A stretch of 64,000 nt of DNA from Bacillus sp. BGMRC 2118 (GTDB lineage Bacteria > Bacillota > Bacilli > Bacillales > SA4). Positions 25,807 through 35,621 of the stretch are shown here, piece after piece. Within the stretch, counting starts at the first letter, position 1, and each line of letters opens with the position of its first letter. Position numbers and translations under genes: made by a program. The notes under the pieces are model-generated. The model did not search any database and was not told the origin of the DNA. It saw only the letters and a program-made list of their open reading frames with translations. The stretch covers positions 558,001 through 622,000 of the forward strand of contig VTTJ01000001.1 in the NCBI GenBank assembly GCA_008364785.1. Direction: 5' to 3'.

Positions 25807-25971
25807 ATGCCTATTCATTTTTTTATGACATAGTAATTATAACCCTTATGAGAAATACTGTCATCAATAGAGTTAAAAAAATGTAAAAAATTGTTCTTTA
25901 ATGGTTCTGTTGCTACAGATATTACAAAGTCATCTTTACTATCTCAATTCATACAATGACAAACTCTAAAA

Positions 25972-26016
25972 AAGAGAAAAAGACTGCCCAAATGATTAGA
26001 GCAGTCTGATTTTTTA
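25972..26016. terminator. Terminator of resE
   Basis: AGACTGC (25981-25987) pairs with GCAGTCT (26001-26007) with T runs on both sides; on the minus strand TTTTTCTCTTTTTT follows. It is the end of resDE. Confidence 0.75.
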
Positions 26017-26071
26017 CGTAATAATGTTCCTTATGAAACAAGAATTCTCGGCACAAACAGTGAAATTCTCC

Positions 26072-27841
26072 CTATTTTCGAGGTAAAAAGAAAGAAAATG
26101 TCGTACCTTCGTTTATTTTGCTATGAACTGAAATTGTACCTTGATGTGCTTCAATGATATTTTTAACAATTGATAGACCTAACCCTGTACCTGACTTCCC
26201 TCTTGTCCTTGCCTTATCTGCTTTGTAAAATCGTTCAAATACAAAAGGCAGGTCCTCATTTGGAATTCCAGATCCCGAATCGTAAACATCTACCTTCATT
26301 CCATCTTCTAGAATTTGTACGTTTACCCCAACCTCACCAGAAGGCTCAGTATGCCTTATTGCATTATCAATTAAATTCGTAAACACTTGTTCCATTCGGT
26401 CCACGTCAAATGTAAAGGTTCCGCTGCAATTTGTGCAATGATTCGTTAAAGAGATTGATTTTTCTTTCGCTAATCCTTGAAACTTACGGACGACTCTGTC
26501 TACAAAGTCTTGAAGTTGTACATTTTCTTCTTGTAATTGAATATGTCCTGCTTCTATTCTAGCCATATCGAGAAGCTCGTTGACAAGTCTTCCCATTCTT
26601 AACGACTCTTCATAGATAACGCCGGCAATTTCTTTTTTCTCCTCTTCACTCTCTGCAATATCATCTATAATTGCTTCACTATACCCTTGCAGCATTGAGA
26701 TAGGTGTTCTGAGTTCATGTGATACATTTGCAATGAAGTCTTTCCTTAACTTATCGAGACGACGTTCCTCCGTCATATCTCGTATTACAGCAACCGCACC
26801 TCGAATTTGAGAGCCATTATACAAAGGACTCATCACAATTACCCAAGTCCTTCCTTGAAATGTAATCTCTATCGATTGTTCACTCTCAAATGATACGACT
26901 CTATTAAATAATTCTTTTAGTTCAGGTGGTATGTTATCTTCCATTCCTTGTTCATAGTACCAAGCCTGTAAAAACCTTTCAGCTGGTGGATTGGATACTT
27001 GCACGATTCCACTTCGATTTAATGTAATTACTCCGTCTGCCATACTGCTTAAAATACTGAATAGTTGTTCTTTTTCCTGTCGTAAGGCATCAAGATTTAA
27101 CTTCAGTTGCTTTCCCATTTTATTAAAGGCTGTTGCTAGCTCTCCAATTTCATCTCGTGACATAATTGGAAGTCTCGTTTCAAATCTACCTTTCGCCATT
27201 TGAAAAGCAGCTTCACGCATTTTAATTAATGGCAGTGTAATTCTTGATGAAAGGAAAAAGGCAAAAAAGGTCGTTAAAACAAAGGCGATAAACGCAGCCA
27301 AAAAGATTAACTGCGTTGTTTTCTCAGTTGTTTTTTGAATCACATTCAGTGATTGGTAAAGGTAGACAGCACCAACTTTATCTGTTTTGGATTCAAATGG
27401 TACGCCAACAATCATCACTTCCTCATTCGTTGATTCCTCAGCTTCTGAAAGTAAGGTGTTGGAAGCCTTTTTTATGACAACTTGACTATTTGTTATTACT
27501 TTTGAGAGTTCCTTATCTTCCTTAATTGCTGTCAATGGAAGGTCAGGTAACTCCTCTTCGTTCGATGAGTACCAATAATGTTCTTCATCTTCTACGATAA
27601 GAACTTTCGTTAATGGATCAATTACTTCCCATGCAATAGAGCGGGCAAGTTCTTGATTTTCATGTTCTTCAAGAATGAAGGCAATTTTGCTCGCAATTTG
27701 CTCTAAATCATCTTCAGCTTCGTTCACATGATACTGCTCGAAAAACTGTAATAACATCATGGTTAAGATTGTAAGAACGAATGACACTAGAACTAATATG
27801 GTCATCCAGAGTTTTCCTACAACACTGTTCCAGAGTTTCAT
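26072..27841 (-). CDS. resE: ResE sensor histidine kinase
   Basis: 589 residues. Two membrane helices (about 13-31 and 172-192) bracket an extracellular sensor domain. HAMP (about 193-245), PAS (about 255-350) and the HisKA H-box ([19 protein letters not shown]) come next, then the HATPase domain with N-box (NLIDNAIRH), G1 (DSGSGIP) and G2 (GTGLGLSIV). It phosphorylates ResD in response to oxygen limitation or NO. The ATG overlaps the resD stop, so the two are translationally coupled. Confidence 0.95.
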   Translation of the reverse strand: MKLWNSVVGKLWMTILVLVSFVLTILTMMLLQFFEQYHVNEAEDDLEQIASKIAFILEEHENQELARSIAWEVIDPLTKVLIVEDEEHYWYSSNEEELPDLPLTAIKEDKELSKVITNSQVVIKKASNTLLSEAEESTNEEVMIVGVPFESKTDKVGAVYLYQSLNVIQKTTEKTTQLIFLAAFIAFVLTTFFAFFLSSRITLPLIKMREAAFQMAKGRFETRLPIMSRDEIGELATAFNKMGKQLKLNLDALRQEKEQLFSILSSMADGVITLNRSGIVQVSNPPAERFLQAWYYEQGMEDNIPPELKELFNRVVSFESEQSIEITFQGRTWVIVMSPLYNGSQIRGAVAVIRDMTEERRLDKLRKDFIANVSHELRTPISMLQGYSEAIIDDIAESEEEKKEIAGVIYEESLRMGRLVNELLDMARIEAGHIQLQEENVQLQDFVDRVVRKFQGLAKEKSISLTNHCTNCSGTFTFDVDRMEQVFTNLIDNAIRHTEPSGEVGVNVQILEDGMKVDVYDSGSGIPNEDLPFVFERFYKADKARTRGKSGTGLGLSIVKNIIEAHQGTISVHSKINEGTTFSFFLPRK

Positions 27842-28554
27842 TCCCCTACAACCTCAAATTTATATCCTACACCCCAAACGGTTATAATCATTTTTGCAGC
27901 AGTTTCAGATACTTTATTTAATTTCTCTCTTAATCTCTTCACGTGTGTATCAACGGTTCTCAGGTCACCAAAAAATTCATAATGCCATACTTCCTTCAAT
28001 AACTGTTCACGGTCGAATACCTTGTCTGGTGATTTCGCTAAAAAGTATAACAATTCATATTCTTTTGGCGTTAAACTAACTTCTCTTCCGTCAGCCGTCA
28101 CACGGTGGGCATCATTATCAATCGTTAGATGAGGAAATACTAAAACGTCAACTGATGATTTATCATTTTGAACAAAGTGCGACTTTGAGGATCTTCTCAA
28201 TAAAGCCTTTACACGTAATACTACTTCTCGTGGACTGAAAGGTTTTACAATATAATCATCTGTCCCTACCTCAAAACCTTGTACTCGATTGACTTCTTCT
28301 CCCTTTGCTGTCAGCATAATGACAGGTGTCGCTTTCTTTTCTCTCAGTTCTTTACATACCTCAATGCCGTCTTTACCTGGCATCATCACATCTAATAGAA
28401 TTAAATCATATTCTTTTTCAAATGCCTTTTCCAAAGCCTCAATACCATCTTCTGCTTCTTCAACCTTGTAGCCTTCTCTTTCAAGGTACATTTTCAATAA
28501 TCTTCTAATACGGTCCTCATCGTCTACAACTAAAATCGTTACGTCTTGACTCAT
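27838..28554 (-). CDS. resD: ResD response regulator
   Basis: 238 residues, OmpR family. Receiver domain with the acidic pocket ([10 protein letters not shown]), phospho-acceptor Asp in [11 protein letters not shown], and Lys in IVKPFSPRE; then a C-terminal winged helix ([42 protein letters not shown]). It activates respiration and cytochrome biogenesis genes. AGAGGTG precedes the ATG. Confidence 0.95.
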   Translation of the reverse strand: MSQDVTILVVDDEDRIRRLLKMYLEREGYKVEEAEDGIEALEKAFEKEYDLILLDVMMPGKDGIEVCKELREKKATPVIMLTAKGEEVNRVQGFEVGTDDYIVKPFSPREVVLRVKALLRRSSKSHFVQNDKSSVDVLVFPHLTIDNDAHRVTADGREVSLTPKEYELLYFLAKSPDKVFDREQLLKEVWHYEFFGDLRTVDTHVKRLREKLNKVSETAAKMIITVWGVGYKFEVVGE

Positions 28555-28581
28555 TTACATACACCTCTTTTATACTTTTTC

Positions 28582-28613
28582 AAAAAAAGCCTTCACATTA
28601 AAATGAAGGCTTC
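28582..28613 (-). terminator. Terminator between resC and resD
   Basis: AAGCCTTCA pairs with TGAAGGCTT followed by TTTTTTTGAAAAAG on the minus strand. It lies in the gap between resABC and resDE, so it probably attenuates read-through from the resA promoter. Confidence 0.75.
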
Positions 28614-28642
28614 TTATGTTCTTCTCTTAAATTGATGTCTGC

Positions 28643-29830
28643 TTATGCGTAAGAGTGCAATCCTGCTATAACAAGATTAACTACTACTAAGTTAAACATG
28701 ATGATTGCAAAACCAAGCGTTGCAAGCCAAGCAGATTTCTCACCGTGCCAGCCTTGTGAAAGTCGTAAATGCAAGAACGCTGCATAGAATAACCATGTAA
28801 TGAGTGCCCATACTTCCTTCGGATCCCATCCCCAGAAGCGAGTCCATGCAATTTGCGCCCAAATCATAGCAAAGATTAATGCCCCTAACGTGAAAATTGG
28901 AAAGCCTATTGCTACAGATCGATAAGTGATTTCATCAGCAAGCTGTGGATTCACATTTTTCAGCAAAGGCTGAATCGCTGCAGATAGACGCTTTCTTAAT
29001 ATAAGTCGGATTAACCCGTATAATACTAAACCAGATAGAATGGACCAAATAAGTGTATTCAACTTTTTAGGAGCTTCTTCACCCTTCATCCACTTTGGAG
29101 CATCCATAATCGGTTGCATGGCATCTGATGTAATTTCATCACCACCAGCTGGTCCAACAATCGGAGGCATATTATACACTAACTCAATTTCTTGTTTAAG
29201 GTTCGGATCTTCCCAATTAAACTTCACTTCATAATCTGCAATTGAAAAGCCGACTGTAACAGCAATAAAACCAATAACACTTAAAATACTGTATAAAACA
29301 GCCTCTAGACCAAACGTACGTAAACTTGCTTTTGTTTGGTCTACTACTCTTATAAGATAGATCAACCCAGAAGCAAAGCTGACAGCTAAAACTGCCTCAC
29401 CTAATGCAGCAGTTGTTACGTGTATGTGTAACCAATCGCTTTGTAGCGCCGGAATCAATGGAGCTACATCACGAGGAAACATACTAGCATACGCAATGAT
29501 CAATATAGCAACAGGAAGAGTAAATAACCCTAATACACTGCTCTTATAAATAAAATAAATAAAGATAAATGCTAATACTAAAGCCATTCCGAAAAACGTT
29601 GTGAATTCAAATAGATTACTAACTGGAGCATGTCCAGAAGCAATCCATCTCGTAATGAAATATCCCAGTTGTGAAAGAAATCCGATAATAGTTATAGTAA
29701 TACCGATTTTACTCCACTTATTTATGCGTGTTTCACTTTGCTTATCTCGAATTGCTCCACCGAAGAAGAAGGTAGCAACTAAATATAATACAAAGGATAC
29801 ATATAGTAAATTACTACTAAGTGCAACCAC
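28643..29830 (-). CDS. resC: ResC (CcsA/CcsB-type) cytochrome c biogenesis protein
   Basis: 395 residues with about eight membrane helices. The conserved tryptophan-rich haem-handling segment is [15 protein letters not shown] (about 335-350), flanked by His residues. Together with ResB it moves haem and attaches it to apocytochrome c on the outer face. GTG start with GGGGGAG 7 bases upstream. It follows resB in the operon. Confidence 0.93.
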   Translation of the reverse strand: MVALSSNLLYVSFVLYLVATFFFGGAIRDKQSETRINKWSKIGITITIIGFLSQLGYFITRWIASGHAPVSNLFEFTTFFGMALVLAFIFIYFIYKSSVLGLFTLPVAILIIAYASMFPRDVAPLIPALQSDWLHIHVTTAALGEAVLAVSFASGLIYLIRVVDQTKASLRTFGLEAVLYSILSVIGFIAVTVGFSIADYEVKFNWEDPNLKQEIELVYNMPPIVGPAGGDEITSDAMQPIMDAPKWMKGEEAPKKLNTLIWSILSGLVLYGLIRLILRKRLSAAIQPLLKNVNPQLADEITYRSVAIGFPIFTLGALIFAMIWAQIAWTRFWGWDPKEVWALITWLFYAAFLHLRLSQGWHGEKSAWLATLGFAIIMFNLVVVNLVIAGLHSYA

Positions 29831-29845
29831 GATATGGCTCCCCCT

Positions 29846-31462
29846 TTATACTTTTGTCTCAGATTGATCAATAGGTACTTGAAGCTCAGTACCACTTACA
29901 ATCCATTCTAACTCTTTTTTCACACCATACCAATTTTTATTGGTATGTGCTGCGATCCATATTTCATTTTCTACTTGTTTTATCCAAATACGACGATGGT
30001 TCCAATACATCCCTTGTATAACACCTATCATAAAGATGGCACCACCAATTCCTAATATCCAGAGAGTATGGTCTTTACGTACTGTCAGACCTGAAACATT
30101 TTGAGTTTCAATTCCTGCAAACTGAATTTTGTACTGATTTTCCCCAAGTGGTTCACTATTTTCCCTAATCGCAACAAAACTAACTTCTCCTTTTGGAGTA
30201 TCAGGTGTAAACATCTTAAAGAAGAAAGCTGGATTATTCGGAACTTTAGATTTTGAAGCAGGTGCTCCTTGCTCGTCAAAATAAAAATCCGAAAAATAGC
30301 TTAAAACTTCTACACGATATCCATTACCTAAATCATATTCATTTTGTGGATTAAATAAATCGACTGTAAATGTTCCAAAGCCTGTTTCACTTGCTTTATT
30401 CACTAAATTGAAGCTCATCGTTCTTAATTCATTTAACTTGTAATCTACTTGATAAAGCGCAAAACCTTCATACTTCAATGGCTCATTGACACGAATAGGG
30501 TGTGATTTCACTTCTTTTAACTGTGGTTCTTCTCCTGGAACAAACTCACCTTGTCGTTCATATAGAATAGAATCAGTTTGATAGTTTTTCGCAACAGAGC
30601 CTGTTCGTTCTAGTGCCTCATTGAAAACTTCTGCATCCTTCTCTTTATCGTATAATTCTAAAATAAAGGCTTCACTCTTTAAGTAATACAAACCGTCAGT
30701 ACCTGGGATTTCTTTAGTTTCGCCTTCTCTAATCCATAGAACTTCATCTGTATACATTGCTGGAACGGCACGAAGCATTGCCCCAATTAAAAAAATGATG
30801 AGTCCGATATGGTTAACGTATGGACCCCATCTGGAAAATCTGTTTTTCTCAGCAAGGATGTGTCCCTCTTCCTTACGAACTTTGTATCTGCGTTTTATCA
30901 AATTTGCCTCGACAGCAGCAAGATCCTGACTCGTGTTTTGACTAGATGATGTGCCAAATAGCTTTTGTCGCTTCATGAATCCTTCATGACGAACCACACC
31001 TTGTTTTTTCAAAGCACGATATAGTGGAACAACTCGGTCAATGGAACAAATAACTAACGAGATTCCAATACTTGCTACTAGCAGTAAGTACCACCACGAA
31101 GCATACAAATCATGAAAACCTAGTAAATAATATACCTTTCCCGTCCAACCATATGTTGCTTCATAATACTCAGAAGGACTAACTGTTGGAGGTATGTACA
31201 TATGTTGAGGGTAAATTGTCCCTAGTGCAGAAGCTATAAGTGTGAGGACAATTAACCAAACTCCGACTTTTACAGAAGAAAAGAAGTTCCATATCTTATC
31301 AATAATGGATTTCTTATAAACTTGTGAACGTCTTGCACTTCCGTCATAGCGCATATCAACAAGTTTCTCATCCGTAATATTTCCTATAGGCTTACCACAC
31401 GATTCACATAGTACGGTTCCATTTGGATTAATATGACCACACTCACATTTAACGTCTTTCAT
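29846..31462 (-). CDS. resB: ResB cytochrome c biogenesis protein
   Basis: 538 residues. A short N-terminal zinc-ribbon-like segment (CECGHINPNGTVLCESCG) precedes three N-terminal membrane helices, a large extracellular domain (about 230-445) and a last helix (HTLWILGIGGAIFMIGVIQGM). It is the partner of ResC in System II haem ligation. AGGTG precedes the ATG. In resABC order. Confidence 0.93.
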   Translation of the reverse strand: MKDVKCECGHINPNGTVLCESCGKPIGNITDEKLVDMRYDGSARRSQVYKKSIIDKIWNFFSSVKVGVWLIVLTLIASALGTIYPQHMYIPPTVSPSEYYEATYGWTGKVYYLLGFHDLYASWWYLLLVASIGISLVICSIDRVVPLYRALKKQGVVRHEGFMKRQKLFGTSSSQNTSQDLAAVEANLIKRRYKVRKEEGHILAEKNRFSRWGPYVNHIGLIIFLIGAMLRAVPAMYTDEVLWIREGETKEIPGTDGLYYLKSEAFILELYDKEKDAEVFNEALERTGSVAKNYQTDSILYERQGEFVPGEEPQLKEVKSHPIRVNEPLKYEGFALYQVDYKLNELRTMSFNLVNKASETGFGTFTVDLFNPQNEYDLGNGYRVEVLSYFSDFYFDEQGAPASKSKVPNNPAFFFKMFTPDTPKGEVSFVAIRENSEPLGENQYKIQFAGIETQNVSGLTVRKDHTLWILGIGGAIFMIGVIQGMYWNHRRIWIKQVENEIWIAAHTNKNWYGVKKELEWIVSGTELQVPIDQSETKV

Positions 31463-31480
31463 TGTTTCACCTACTTGTAT

Positions 31481-32002
31481 CTATGGTTTGATCATATTCA
31501 TATAATCGTGAACCATTTTTTCTGTCATTGAACCTGTAATGATCTTAACTACTTCTCCATCTTTGTTAATCAAATACGTTGTTGGAATTGGTCCGACACC
31601 ATAAGCATTCATTACTTGCAGTCCTTTATCAACCGGCAGTGGGAATGTTAACCCGTGTCTGTCTGCAAATCGTTGGATAACGAGTGGAGGCTCATCCATA
31701 TTTAATGCGATGACTTCAACACCTTGATCTTTAAAGTACTTATATTGATTTTCCATGTATGGCATTTCCGCTTCACACGGCTTACAATATGTACCCCAAA
31801 AGTTAAGGAAAACTCCCTTGCCTCTATAATCTTCTAACTCAAATTTATTCCCTTCAAGATCTTGGAGAATAAAGTTTGGCGCTGTCGAACCTACACGAAC
31901 TGTCTCTCTTTCAGTGAAGAAATTAATATATAACGTATAGATTAAAGCTCCCGCCAGAAGCAGTAAAATACTCGTACGTAGCCAAAGTCTCTTTTGTTTC
32001 AT
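31481..32002 (-). CDS. resA: ResA membrane-anchored thiol-disulfide oxidoreductase
   Basis: 173 residues. An N-terminal anchor helix (about 8-27) is followed by a thioredoxin fold with the CxxC pair in GTYCKPCEAEMPYM. The active-site Glu expected in ResA is visible (CEAE). It reduces the haem-binding cysteines of apocytochrome c outside the membrane. AAGGAG lies upstream of the ATG. First gene of resABC. Confidence 0.95.
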   Translation of the reverse strand: MKQKRLWLRTSILLLLAGALIYTLYINFFTERETVRVGSTAPNFILQDLEGNKFELEDYRGKGVFLNFWGTYCKPCEAEMPYMENQYKYFKDQGVEVIALNMDEPPLVIQRFADRHGLTFPLPVDKGLQVMNAYGVGPIPTTYLINKDGEVVKIITGSMTEKMVHDYMNMIKP

Positions 32003-32072
32003 AAGCTCTCTCTCCTTGTTTGGTGGAAGAAAAGAACAGTATATTTCACCATTCCTATAGTCATACCCTATT

Positions 32073-32097
32073 ATTATAGCATCCTAACTGGATGCTA
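32073..32097 (-). promoter_or_regulatory. resA promoter -10 with overlapping inverted repeat
   Basis: TATAAT at 32073-32078 with no clear -35. TAGCATCC-AGTTA-GGATGCTA, a perfect 8-base inverted repeat (32077-32097), lies immediately upstream where the spacer would be. An operator is possible; as a terminator for rluB it would lack a T run. Confidence 0.45.
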
Positions 32098-32149
32098 CAA
32101 AAATAAGAATATGAATCTTATGTGACATTCTTAGTCGTCATTTCAAAAA

Positions 32150-32875
32150 TTATTTACTAGCTTGAGATTGTGCACGAAGCTGTTTTACTTCATGTGGAGT
32201 CAATTCTCTTGATTCACCTGGCTTCAGTCCATGAACAGTTAAAAAGCCATAACGTTCACGTTTTAGCTTCATTACCGGACAACCTATTGCCTCAAACATC
32301 CTTCTTACTTGTCTGTTTCGTCCTTCGTGAATAATTATTTGAATAATTGATGTATTTTTCTTTTTATCTAACGATATTAATTTCGTTTTCGCCGGTGCTG
32401 TCATTCCATCCTCAAGACGTATTCCTCTATCTAGCTGTTTTAATTGCTCTCTCGTTGGAATTCCTTTCACTTTCGCAATATACACCTTATCCACTTCATG
32501 TTTTGGGTGCATAAGTAGATTCGCAAATTCACCATCGTTTGTTAATAAAAGTACACCAGAAGTATCATAATCCAATCGTCCAACTGGATAGATCCGTTCT
32601 TTGATTAATGGGAAGAAGTCTGTTACAACCTTTCTACCCTTATCATCTGATACAGCTGATATGACACCTGTTGGCTTATATAATAAGAAATATACTGGCT
32701 CTTCTCTTTCTAGAGGAATACCATTTACTTCAATCTTGTTATTAGAAGAAACTTTGGTCCCAAGTTCTTTAATTACCTTTCCATCCACTGTCACTCTTCC
32801 TTCAAGTATAAGCTCTTCAGCTTTTCTTCTAGATGCTACACCTGCTTGCGCAATTACCTTTTGTAAACGTTCCAT
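32150..32875 (-). CDS. rluB: RluB 23S rRNA pseudouridine synthase
   Basis: 241 residues. S4 RNA-binding domain (about 1-60, RLQKVIAQAGVASRRKAEELILEGRVTVDG) and the catalytic Asp motif PVGRLDYDTSGVLLLTNDG. The C-terminal IHEGRNRQVRRMFEAIG is typical of the RluB/RsuA group. It sits between resA and spmB, as in B. subtilis (ypuL). Confidence 0.93.
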   Translation of the reverse strand: MERLQKVIAQAGVASRRKAEELILEGRVTVDGKVIKELGTKVSSNNKIEVNGIPLEREEPVYFLLYKPTGVISAVSDDKGRKVVTDFFPLIKERIYPVGRLDYDTSGVLLLTNDGEFANLLMHPKHEVDKVYIAKVKGIPTREQLKQLDRGIRLEDGMTAPAKTKLISLDKKKNTSIIQIIIHEGRNRQVRRMFEAIGCPVMKLKRERYGFLTVHGLKPGESRELTPHEVKQLRAQSQASK

Positions 32876-33045
32876 TTCTTTTTCACCTCACACTACATAT
32901 TATCTTGTCCACTGTTAATACACAAGAATCAGATTTTGGACATCAGAAAAACTCGGCTAGAACCAAGCCTTAGGGCGATGGCAATTACCTTACTTTTACT
33001 TTACTTATGCTTATCATAAGCATGGATAGAAATAATCATAAATTA

Positions 33046-33165
33046 AGGCTCTGTTAAACCTCGTTGTTGATTTCGTCCAGGGCACTCGCCCGATACTGCA
33101 GGAGTCTCGCATCCTTTCATTTCAATCAACCTGCTAATTATCAACACTGTTCTTTAACACAGGCT
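33046..33165. repeat. Intergenic inverted-repeat element
   Basis: About 120 non-coding bases. The ends AGGCTCTGTTAAA and TTTAACACAGGCT are imperfect inverted copies, with a further inner pairing (GTTGTTGATTT and AATCAAC...ATCAACAC). The layout resembles a small non-autonomous element. Just upstream is a perfect palindrome ATGCTTATCATAAGCAT (about 33007-33023). No gene fits in 32876-33213. Confidence 0.5.
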
Positions 33166-33170
33166 AAATT

Positions 33171-33197
33171 AAAAAAACCCGTGAGAAATTCACGGGC
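33171..33197 (-). terminator. Terminator of the dacB-spmA-spmB operon
   Basis: CCCGTGA pairs with TCACGGG followed by TTTTTTTAATT on the minus strand, 17 bases past the spmB stop. Confidence 0.85.
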
Positions 33198-33213
33198 TTG
33201 ATTACACACTATA

Positions 33214-33744
33214 TTAAGCAAACACTAACGTACAAACAACAATTGCTGCAATTATTCCAACTAAGTCAGCAAGCAGACCAATCTTCAAAGCATCGCCCAT
33301 TTTCTTAATACCCACTGCCCCAAAATAAACAGTTAACACATAAAATGTAGTGTCTGTGCTACCTTGAAGAGTAGATGCTAAACGTCCAATAAAAGAATCC
33401 GGTCCATATGTGCTGATAATGTCACTTGTCATACCCAAGGCAGCAGTTCCAGAGATTGGACGGATAAGTGCTAAAGGTACAATGTCGACCGGGATCCCAA
33501 TCATTTCAAAGAATGGCTTAATTAATCCGGTAAAAAACTCCATTGCTCCAGATGCACGAAAGATGGAGATTGCTACTAGCATACCGACTAAATACGGAAT
33601 AATTGAGACTGCAATCGTGATTCCTTCTTTTCCGCCCTCAACAAAGCTCTCATAAGTAGGTACTTTCTTGACAGTTCCATACACGAGCACAAAGCCAATA
33701 ATGATAGGGATTAACCATAACGAAATCGTTGAGATAATAGTCAT
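33214..33744 (-). CDS. spmB: SpmB spore maturation protein
   Basis: 176 residues with several membrane helices of the nucleoside-transporter gate family (GKEGITIAVSIIPYLVGMLVAISIFRASGAM; PISGTAALGMTSDIISTYGPDS). With SpmA it is needed for spore core dehydration in B. subtilis. It overlaps the spmA stop by 4 bases. Confidence 0.92.
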   Translation of the reverse strand: MTIISTISLWLIPIIIGFVLVYGTVKKVPTYESFVEGGKEGITIAVSIIPYLVGMLVAISIFRASGAMEFFTGLIKPFFEMIGIPVDIVPLALIRPISGTAALGMTSDIISTYGPDSFIGRLASTLQGSTDTTFYVLTVYFGAVGIKKMGDALKIGLLADLVGIIAAIVVCTLVFA

Positions 33745-34340
33745 TTACGATTAGCCCCTTTCTTTGTTCTCTTATTATAATAGTATCGATCGATCATCAC
33801 AGCCCCAATTGTTGACAGGAATGTCGCAATTAGTGTTGTGCCAACAATTTCTGTTGGACTGGCAGAATCATATTGCATTCGAATGGCGATTACCGTTGTA
33901 GGAATAAGCGTCAGACTAGATGTATTAATGGCCAAGAATGTAATCATAGACCGACTCGCAGAATCCTTCCCACCGTTTAATTCCTTTAACTGTTCCATTG
34001 CTTTAATCCCCATCGGTGTTGCGGCATTACCTAATCCAAACATGTTGGCAATCATATTCGACAAAATATACCCCATCGCAGGATGGTCGTTTGGCACTTC
34101 AGGAAACAATCTACTTACAATTGGTCTAAATAATTTAGCAAGAGCTTCTAATAACCCTGCACTTTGTGCAATTCTCATTAGGCCAAGCCAAAAAACTAGA
34201 ATACTTATCAGTCCGATACAAATCGTAACAGCTTCCGCCGCACCAGTAAAGACAGCCTCATTTACTTGTTTCATCGTTCCGTTGATCATGGCAAATAGGA
34301 TTCCAATAACGGCTAAACCAACCCAAATGATATTAACCAT
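33741..34340 (-). CDS. spmA: SpmA spore maturation protein
   Basis: 199 residues, membrane protein with the gate-domain core (AAEAVTICIGLISILVFWLGLMRIAQSAG) and MGLGNAATPMGIKAMEQL. Operon neighbours are dacB (upstream, overlapping by 8 bases) and spmB. The ribosome binding site is weak, consistent with translational coupling to dacB. Confidence 0.92.
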   Translation of the reverse strand: MVNIIWVGLAVIGILFAMINGTMKQVNEAVFTGAAEAVTICIGLISILVFWLGLMRIAQSAGLLEALAKLFRPIVSRLFPEVPNDHPAMGYILSNMIANMFGLGNAATPMGIKAMEQLKELNGGKDSASRSMITFLAINTSSLTLIPTTVIAIRMQYDSASPTEIVGTTLIATFLSTIGAVMIDRYYYNKRTKKGANRK

Positions 34341-35487
34341 TGCTTGCTAAACCAAGGAACGTAAAGAATAGGTTTTTAAATAAGTCTAAGAACGATTTCT
34401 TCGGTGGAGGCATCTCCTCTGTTTCAAAGAATATGGACTGCTCGCCAATAACGGAGTCACCTAAATAAATAAATGTTTTCCCCACTGGTACTGGAATATC
34501 TTCTGGAGACTTCCATGTTTCTTTTGCTTTTAACAAGTTAATCTTCACTTTAATTTTACTCTCTTCACCTTTTAATACTGGATACGAGAATTCATGATTG
34601 TAATACACTTTATTTTTATAAAAAGGGTCCTTTATTTTTGAAATAACGCCTTTATCCAATACTTTTACGAGTTCGTAGTTTTTAAACGTATAATCAAACA
34701 TAGCAATATGATCGTTCCAGTCACTTGGAGCATTTAATGTAACTGCGATTAGATTCATACCATCTTTAGAAGCTGTTGATACCAACGTACGTTTTGCACG
34801 CTTTGTATATCCTGTTTTTCCACCAGTGGAATACTTATACATTCCTGTTACTAGCTTGTTTTTGTTTTTCCAAACGCGATCCCATTTTCCTTCTGGATGA
34901 GGAGCACGGTGTACCTTCGTTCCTGAAATTTCTTCGTAATCTTTATTGAGCATCGCGTATCTTGTCAAAATTGCCATATCATAGGCAGTTGAGTAGTGAT
35001 CCTCATGTGTATCAAGACCGTGGGGATTTCGAAAGTTAGTATTTTTCATCCCTATTTCCTCAGCCTTTTGATTCATCATATAAGCAAAGCCTTCTACACT
35101 TCCACCAACATGTTCGGCAATGGCAACTGCTGAATCATTTCCTGAACGCAGCATTAATCCATATACTAAGTCACGCAGTTTAATTTTCTCACCAGCAACT
35201 AAATACAAAGAAGATCCTTCAGTACCTTCCGCATTTTGACTTACTGTAACAGTCTCATCCAACTTTCCTGACTCAATTGCAAGAATAGCTGTCATGATTT
35301 TCGTAATACTGGCTATTCTCCGCTTTTCATGCTCATGTTTTCCTATAATTACTCTCCCTGATTCCTGTTCAATTAGTACTGCAGCACTTGCGCTCACACC
35401 TGGTGCTGCCATCGCCTTGTTTGCTGGTAGGATTGAAATCATAATTGTCATAAGCAGTATGTATATGAGCGATGTTTGTATCCTCAT
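34333..35487 (-). CDS. dacB: DacB, sporulation D-alanyl-D-alanine carboxypeptidase (PBP5*)
   Basis: 384 residues, signal peptide (1-28), penicillin-binding motifs SITK (SxxK), SGN (SxN) and KTG in STGGKTGYTKRAKRT, then a C-terminal beta domain and a hydrophobic tail. It trims cortex peptides during sporulation. GGGGG lies 8 bases before the ATG. The dacB-spmA-spmB order matches B. subtilis, where the operon is SigmaE-dependent; I found no clear SigmaE promoter here. Confidence 0.92.
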   Translation of the reverse strand: MRIQTSLIYILLMTIMISILPANKAMAAPGVSASAAVLIEQESGRVIIGKHEHEKRRIASITKIMTAILAIESGKLDETVTVSQNAEGTEGSSLYLVAGEKIKLRDLVYGLMLRSGNDSAVAIAEHVGGSVEGFAYMMNQKAEEIGMKNTNFRNPHGLDTHEDHYSTAYDMAILTRYAMLNKDYEEISGTKVHRAPHPEGKWDRVWKNKNKLVTGMYKYSTGGKTGYTKRAKRTLVSTASKDGMNLIAVTLNAPSDWNDHIAMFDYTFKNYELVKVLDKGVISKIKDPFYKNKVYYNHEFSYPVLKGEESKIKVKINLLKAKETWKSPEDIPVPVGKTFIYLGDSVIGEQSIFFETEEMPPPKKSFLDLFKNLFFTFLGLASNG

Positions 35488-35580
35488 TATGTATTCCCCC
35501 GCTTCTATTCCATGTTTTGTACATGTTTATGCAAGACATGTCCACTTATGAATGAAAAAAACATTTTCATCCGTTATCTG

Positions 35581-35611
35581 AAAAAAAAAGCGACATTTTA
35601 TCTGCCGCTTT
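35581..35611 (-). terminator. Terminator of the SOD gene
   Basis: AAAGCG pairs with CGCTTT, with a T run of nine on the minus strand. It lies just past the SOD stop. Confidence 0.7.
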
Positions 35612-35621
35612 AACGATACCA

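Noticed and set aside
25807..25970. Small gene between riboswitch and resE terminator
   Set aside because: No open frame with a ribosome binding site; AT-rich promoter-like sequence only.
35488..35580. SigmaE promoter for dacB
   Set aside because: CATAAACA resembles the -10, but no -35 fits at the required distance.
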